64,000 nucleotides of DNA, taken from positions 372,001-436,000 of the forward strand of contig JAEBUN010000026.1 of the NCBI GenBank assembly GCA_023014365.1, written 5' to 3'. The notes below the pieces were generated by a model, which did not search any database, was not told where the DNA came from, and worked only from the letters and a program-made list of their open reading frames with translations. Position 1 is the first letter of the stretch; each line of letters opens with the position of its first letter. The translations under genes and the position numbers were made by a program. The DNA is from Lepiota brunneoincarnata. Its lineage: Eukaryota > Basidiomycota > Agaricomycetes > Agaricales > Agaricaceae. Positions 58,961 through 64,000 of this stretch are shown piece by piece.

Positions 58961-60320
58961 TGGGGGTTTGGACTGGCGCTTGATCTTGCAGCTCAGTTGG
59001 GATTGTTCTGAATTGGTTCCTCTGCGGAATACTTGTGTTTCAAAATGGTATGCTAACATTACCCGACTCGATGTGCATCAGCTCCTGATGAAAAGGCATG
59101 AAGCACAGTTCTCTACCTGTTATACCTCAGCAACGACAAAATTGCTATCAAAATCACAGGTATCAAATCCCCATCTTCAAACAGCTTTTTTCGCCTAGTT
59201 GACTCCTCCTGGGGCCCAAGTACACCTCCCAGATACACCTCAATCGGCGCCAACCCCTTCTTCTGGTTTGTATTCAGCTTTGGCGACATTGCCAAGCTGT
59301 ACGAATTCCACCTCGCCGCTATCAGCATACTACCCCCTGACGCTGTCGTCGCCTTCGCAGTACAAACAGGTGTATTGCCGGAGAATCTGGGCCTTATATC
59401 AGTGGAAGACTCTACCCGCATTAACAGCTTTCAGTGAGTTGATTCTCACTGGTCGCTGCAGATACAAGCTAATAAACTTCCAGTGGGATGGATAGATGGT
59501 AGATTCGCACATGTTGCTGCTGCTTGCGGACTTGCAGTTGGTGTCAGAGTCAGTATATGACCCTCTTGTTTCTTTTTTCCCAGTTCCCGAATGTGCTCAT
59601 CACTGAGGGTTCTGACAGGATTCTGCTCTGTAAAGTATACTCATTCTGGATGAGAGCTACCGTGTTCCGATCATGGTGCATTTTCCCGAAAATCTTCACA
59701 CTTTCTTCCACCATTACTGACTCTCAGTGTGTAGCTACGGCCTTTTGGTAGCGCAGCGAAGGACACGATAATCTGAGCTGTATGGCCTACATCATATGTC
59801 CCATCTTTCTTATCTTCCCTGGTAAGTTACAAACAATCCTACAGCTATTACGCACGAAACGCGAACCCGCTGCAATCCTGACCGGCGACTGAAAGGAAAA
59901 GAAACATGCGACCGTTAACAATCACACTTGAAGCCAACGCGACCCAGGTATGTGAAGCCAGTTGAAATTGAACCCATTCACCCATCCTCCTCAACTCCTT
60001 CGCAATTGACTTTCAGCCTGCTGTGGCCATCGAAATTGTTATCATATATTCTTCATCAAACCAATTGCTCCCCCTGCGGTGTACGATAGTATCAGGTCGT
60101 AGTCCCGAAGCAAGTTTTGTTTCACGTGCGGCCAGGGGTGATATTGGAACCAGGAATGGCTTTGAGTATACGCCTGCAAGCACCTAAATCGTTAGTGGCG
60201 GCTGAGTCTCAAAATTCACTCAATAAGGATGTAAAGAGAAGAAATAGGAATGAGCTGTCATTCGCCGGGGTTGCGTTTTCGAAATACGTCCTAGATGTGG
60301 ATATGCTACCTGGGGAATGA
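58961..60320 (+). pseudogene. DUF6534-like membrane protein relic, copy in module 3
   Basis: The frame reads IGANPFFWFVFSFGDIAKL then EFHLAAISILPPDAVVAFAVQ. An extra base near 59,367 moves VYCRRIWALYQWKTLPALTAF to another frame compared with the 51.1 kb copy. The C-terminus reads KRRNRNELSFAGVAFSKYV and ends LPGE-stop at about 60,320. It is a decayed paralogue; family assignment by motif resemblance only. Confidence 0.58.
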
Positions 60321-61617
60321 ATCGAGGGGTGTCTCATGAAAAACCAGTGATGAACAAATATATATATATAAAAGTCGAAGGGGTACCACAATGTCCCTAC
60401 AAGAAGCCCTGATAACTATCTCCGAATGCAAGCCACCAAAACCCTTTGTAAGCCGAGAGATCCTCTGGGCAAATAATACGCCGGACACCGACGCGTGAAA
60501 CCTGGTGCCCAATACGATTTGATGATCATGTGCATGGCTTAGTCATCGAACATGCCTTGAACAGCACTACATGTCTAAGGGAGATAACATTAGTCAAATG
60601 GGTGCTGGTAGTATACCCCAATCAATCATGTTGACGTGGGTACCCGTGAGTGTAATAACCAGGTCATCAATAATCACCATGCACAGGTGAAATTTGGTTT
60701 CCCAGGGTTTGGACACACCAATGGCACTTGGGCTGGGAGATCAAGAGGCCAAATACCATTGCGATTTTTTTCGAATTTTCCGAGGGCGGATCCACGAAGT
60801 TTGGGCGAAATCTAGGGTAGGACCGCTGGAGGTTGGACAAATCAGGGGCATGGAAACTTCCAGGTTTGGACAAGATTTTTTCTAGAGGGGATCCAGCCTC
60901 TATGGGGATTGTCCAGGGTCCTATTATACCCACCATATACTACTAATAGCTCACCAGCTGAATCGGAAAGGAGAGATTCAATTCTAGCAACAAACCACAC
61001 AAGTGCACACATGTTTTCCAGAGATTCTGCATTGGTTTCTGGATAGTGTGACCTCCTCCCCTTTGAGGGTACATTAAACTGGGCCCATCGGTATTTTAGC
61101 AACTTGATCAGACATAGTCACATATTCTAACTCTCTCCCCCCACCACGATTGTGAAATTGCCATGCAAGAGTTATCAGTATGCTATACTCCGAGGATACA
61201 GTGCAGACCGCCATGTAACTAGATGACAGAAGGGAAGTATGAACCTCGGCAACAAAAAAAAGCCCAATTGCAAACCCAGAAAGCCACAGACCTTAACCAA
61301 TTACGGACCCAGAAAGCCACGGACCATAAAGAATTGTGATTGCTGTTGATGTAGGTACATGATGTCCAACCACAAATTTGAGATGCTAATTGTGTGCAGG
61401 GAGAGGAAGGAGCTGCGACGGCAAAAAGCCTGATCCCTGTTCCAGATGTCCTAACCCAGCAGAGTGAAGTATACACAGAAGTAGGAGGTCCAATGCCTGC
61501 TATTGATTCATTCTGATTGACATGTGGCAATAGGGAAAAAGGGAGCCTATGGTATATATTGAACCATCCCCCACGCAGTCAGAGAGAAATTAGCTATTCC
61601 AGCAAGCTGGTAGAATA
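60321..61617. other. intergenic, module edge and unique sequence
   Basis: About 60,321-60,540 is shared with 52,301-52,520. The rest is unique. A short direct repeat (ACCCAGAAAGCCAC) occurs at about 61,276 and 61,307. Minus-strand frames at 60.7 and 61.3 kb match nothing I know. Confidence 0.5.
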
Positions 61618-61842
61618 TAGTAGGTCAAAAAACTGTCCCAATGTTTTCACCATTTGGAAAGATTAGCTAATAGTGGACCAAGGTGATTATGTAAATACTT
61701 GGGAAAATAGACAATGATAACACAGCATATTGGGATCCTGTCTCAGTTTAAACCACGTGATTTGTCTGAGAGGTGATGGATCAATTAATCATTTAAAATA
61801 TTAACTCATTGGGACAGTTTTTTGACCCTCTGTCATTTTCCT
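61618..61842 (+). repeat. left terminal inverted repeat of the Tc1 element
   Basis: It pairs with 62,983-63,207. Differences between arms are mostly CG versus TG/CA, e.g. CACGTG here against CACATG in the right arm, and CTTGG/CTCGG in the complementary reading. Confidence 0.8.
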
Positions 61843-61854
61843 AATTAATACATT

Positions 61855-62780
61855 GTATAGTCTCCTTTTGCCTTGATAACTGCCTTGAGCCTTCTGGTCA
61901 TGCTTTCTATAAGTTTCTGACACCTTTCTGCAGCAATCCCATTCCACTTTACCACCAACTTGTCCCATAATTCATGTATTCCCTCAGGTGGTTTCTCATA
62001 CCCCTTCAACCAGTCCTTTGGGTATATCCAGAGGTGTCCAATGGAATTGGGGTCAGGGGATTGTGCAGGCTATAGTAGAATTTGCATATTCTTATCTTCA
62101 AACCACTCTATTGCCCTTTTAGACTTGTATTTTGGGTCATTGTCCTACTGGAATACCTACTCTTCCTCCTCTATCTCCAAAGTTTCAAAGCTGTTCACCA
62201 TCCTATGCTCCAAAATCTCAGTACTGCTCTATATCTATAATTCCCTCAACCTGCACTAGCATTCCTACTCCTTTCCATCTCATAGCCAGCCATACCACAA
62301 TATTACTACCACCTCCATGCTTAATAGTAGGAATAATAGTCTTGTCTGAGAGTCCTTCCCCCCTTATACATCTTTTTATATGATCCAAGCTTGTTGATTT
62401 TTGTTTCATCTGTGCATAGTATCATTTTCCAACTTCTACTGTCCAATCTGTGATGCTTGTAGGCAATTTGAAGTGAGCAATTCAGTGTTGCTTCTTAGGA
62501 GGAGACCATTAGTCTTAACAATAAACCAGAAATTGTTCTTCATGAGCATATTTCAGATTGTTTGAAGTGTGACAGGAGTAGGAAAGATAGGCTTGGTGGA
62601 TTGGGTAGCTTGAACAGCATTGTCCAGCTTCCCAGGGGTGATTTAGTCAATTATTGATTATTTATTCTGAGAAGATAGCATGGAGGATTGTCCTCTTTTA
62701 TTGTTTTCCTCATCTTGATCAACTTCGTTCATGATGTGCTCAATAGTACTCTTGCTTAGACCAGTTTGGACTGAGTTTTT
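61855..62780 (-). pseudogene. Tc1-type transposase pseudogene
   Basis: On the complement the DDE-domain landmarks are seen in order: CTDETKIN with the first aspartate near 62,420; PTIKHGGGSNIVVW near 62,310; WKGVGMLVQVEGI; QDNDPKYKSKRAIEWF with the second aspartate near 62,137; and AQSPDPNSIGHLW near 62,045. The third acidic residue, normally E of IEHLW, is glycine (codon 62,037-62,039). A stop codon follows KNMQILL near 62,075, and frames shift in the N-terminal DNA-binding part. It cannot make an active transposase. Confidence 0.85.
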
Positions 62781-62982
62781 TGCAGGGAATAGCCATTCTG
62801 AAGAAGAAAAATGACCTGAGAGCACTGGGTAAAAGATATAGTTTTTATGATGTAATGGTAAGATAAAAATATGGTTGAAGTGATTTCAATATGATCATGT
62901 GATATAGAAGAGGTCACATGACAATTTTTGTTATCCTCACACTTGATTTGGTATTGATTTGGCCTGTCCAACACCAGATTTT

Positions 62983-63207
62983 AGGAAAATGACAGAGGGT
63001 CAAAAAACTGTCCCAATGAGTTAATATTTTAAATGATTAATTGATCCATTACTTTTCAGACAAATCACATGGTTTAAACGGATTCAGGATGCCAATATGC
63101 TATATTATCATCGACTATTTTCCCAAGTATTTATGTAATCACCTCGGTCCACTATTAGCTGATCTTTCCAAATGGTGAAAACATTGGGACAGTTTTTTGA
63201 CCCACTG
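62983..63207 (-). repeat. right terminal inverted repeat of the Tc1 element
   Basis: Reverse complement of the left arm with scattered substitutions. Its outer end reads CAGTGGGTCAAAAAACTG on the complement, next to the TA. Confidence 0.8.
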
Positions 63208-64000
63208 TACTGATCACTGGCACCCTGACCACCTCACAGAGACCATGCTGTAGGTAGATTATATATGTGTGTAATTCACTAGTAGTTACCTTGTCCATTT
63301 ACCCTCCCCTTCCTATCAGCCTCTTGTTACCCTGTTGTTGTAACTCATGAATGCATGCCCTCATTGTTGTGCACCTTCTTGAGCTGATTTCAACAAGATA
63401 TACAGGAAACTGTAAGATATAGAACATATATATTCAGCCTCAATGCAAGAGCTAAAAGGAGTACCTGTAGAGATATAGGGTGTATATACTATGTAGTGTG
63501 GTTGGTACAGTAGTTGGGAGGGGGATATATGGGGCTTACTTCAGCCTTGACACATGAGCTGAAATATAGCTACATGGATGGTGTTATCTGGGTAAGGGAT
63601 CATCACTTAGTAGTGGCAATACAACTTACTCTCTCTGGACATCTATACAGACTTATATCCAGACTTACAGTATTCAGTTGTCAACTTGTGAATGCAAATA
63701 CAAGAAAGAGTGGTGAGATAAGAGTTTGTATATAGAATGAACTACACTGTACTACTGTATACAGGTAGTTCTACAGGGATTATATAAGAGTATACAGTGG
63801 CTGTGCTACTGCTGTATTGGTTGGGGATTGGGGATTTAACTATTGGGGAAGTGATCTATTTATGGTTCTTCTGGAACATTCTGATATTATTAAGTCCTTC
63901 CTAGGAGTTGGCTATATACAACTCAACATTCTCTAAAGATATTGTGGTCAGTATTGTCATCATAGCAGTAGTCTGGGGATTTATCATTATAGTAATTAGA
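63208..64000. other. AT-rich, CpG-free right edge
   Basis: There is no CpG from 63,147 to the end. About 63,290-63,400 resembles 36,040-36,150. No coding frame is supported. It is probably part of a decayed transposable element continuing outside the window. Confidence 0.5.

Larger units (their letters stand above)
61618..63207. mobile_element. Tc1/mariner-type DNA transposon, inactive
   Basis: The element is about 1.59 kb, flanked by TA on both sides (61,616-61,617 and 63,208-63,209), the expected target duplication. Long inverted terminal repeats of about 225 bp (61,618-61,842 and 62,983-63,207) begin AGTRGGTCAAAAAACTGTCCC. Each arm also contains a second, inverted copy of GGTCAAAAAACTGTCCCAATG at its inner end, so each arm can fold on itself. 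The internal part encodes a damaged transposase on the minus strand. It is CpG-poor, with five CpGs between 61,575 and 64,000. Confidence 0.88.

Noticed and set aside
60667..61530. Minus-strand frames of 86-103 codons
   Set aside because: No known motif, no splice support, and no paralogue elsewhere in the window.

Overview
The window is nuclear DNA of a filamentous basidiomycete, most likely an Agaricomycete. The evidence is intron-dense genes (43-75 nt introns with GT...AG ends), NACHT and NB-ARC/TPR NTPases, DUF6534-like relics, an ECM3-like auxin-efflux-carrier transporter, fungal flavin halogenases and a Tc1/mariner element. I cannot name the genus.

Layout. (1) 1-8.9 kb is a graveyard: a DUF6534-like relic (-), a frameshifted NB-ARC/TPR gene (+), a 3' half aldehyde dehydrogenase pseudogene (+), a TPR tail, a decayed unknown gene (-), and a frameshifted peroxisomal dienoyl-CoA isomerase (ECH1) pseudogene (+) that still ends in SKL. 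(2) 10.4-25.0 kb holds three paralogous secreted-protein genes with identical nine-exon structure. The first is separated from the other two by an intact five-exon NACHT gene, which lies between the N-terminal and C-terminal relics of another NB-ARC/TPR gene. (3) 26.4-35.7 kb holds two tandem eight-exon flavin-dependent halogenases (+), an auxin-efflux-carrier-type transporter with a single-base frameshift (-), and a polytopic membrane protein (-). No backbone synthase is seen. (4) 37.4-43.5 kb holds two intact 16-exon aldehyde dehydrogenase genes (-), each preceded by a relic ECH1 tail. (5) 44.1-60.3 kb is dominated by two more decayed NB-ARC/TPR genes (-), three more DUF6534-like relics (+) and further ECH1/ALDH relics. 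(6) 61.6-63.2 kb is a dead Tc1/mariner element, followed by AT-rich sequence.

The main structural message is that one module recurs: a DUF6534-like gene diverging from an NB-ARC/TPR gene, with ECH1 and ALDH downstream of and co-oriented with the NB-ARC/TPR gene. Two full copies lie on the right and one inverted copy on the left. All NB-ARC/TPR, ECH1 and DUF6534-like copies are broken, while two ALDH copies survive. CpG content falls from left to right: 1,554 bp at 45,169-46,722 contains no CpG at all, and aligned copies differ mainly by CG to TG/CA changes. That is the signature of cytosine methylation followed by deamination.

Exon structures for the main genes were built by hand from splice signals and paralogue alignment. 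Summed coding lengths are multiples of three for the three secreted proteins, the NACHT gene, both halogenases, the membrane protein and the first ALDH. Names rest on motif recognition, with no database search.
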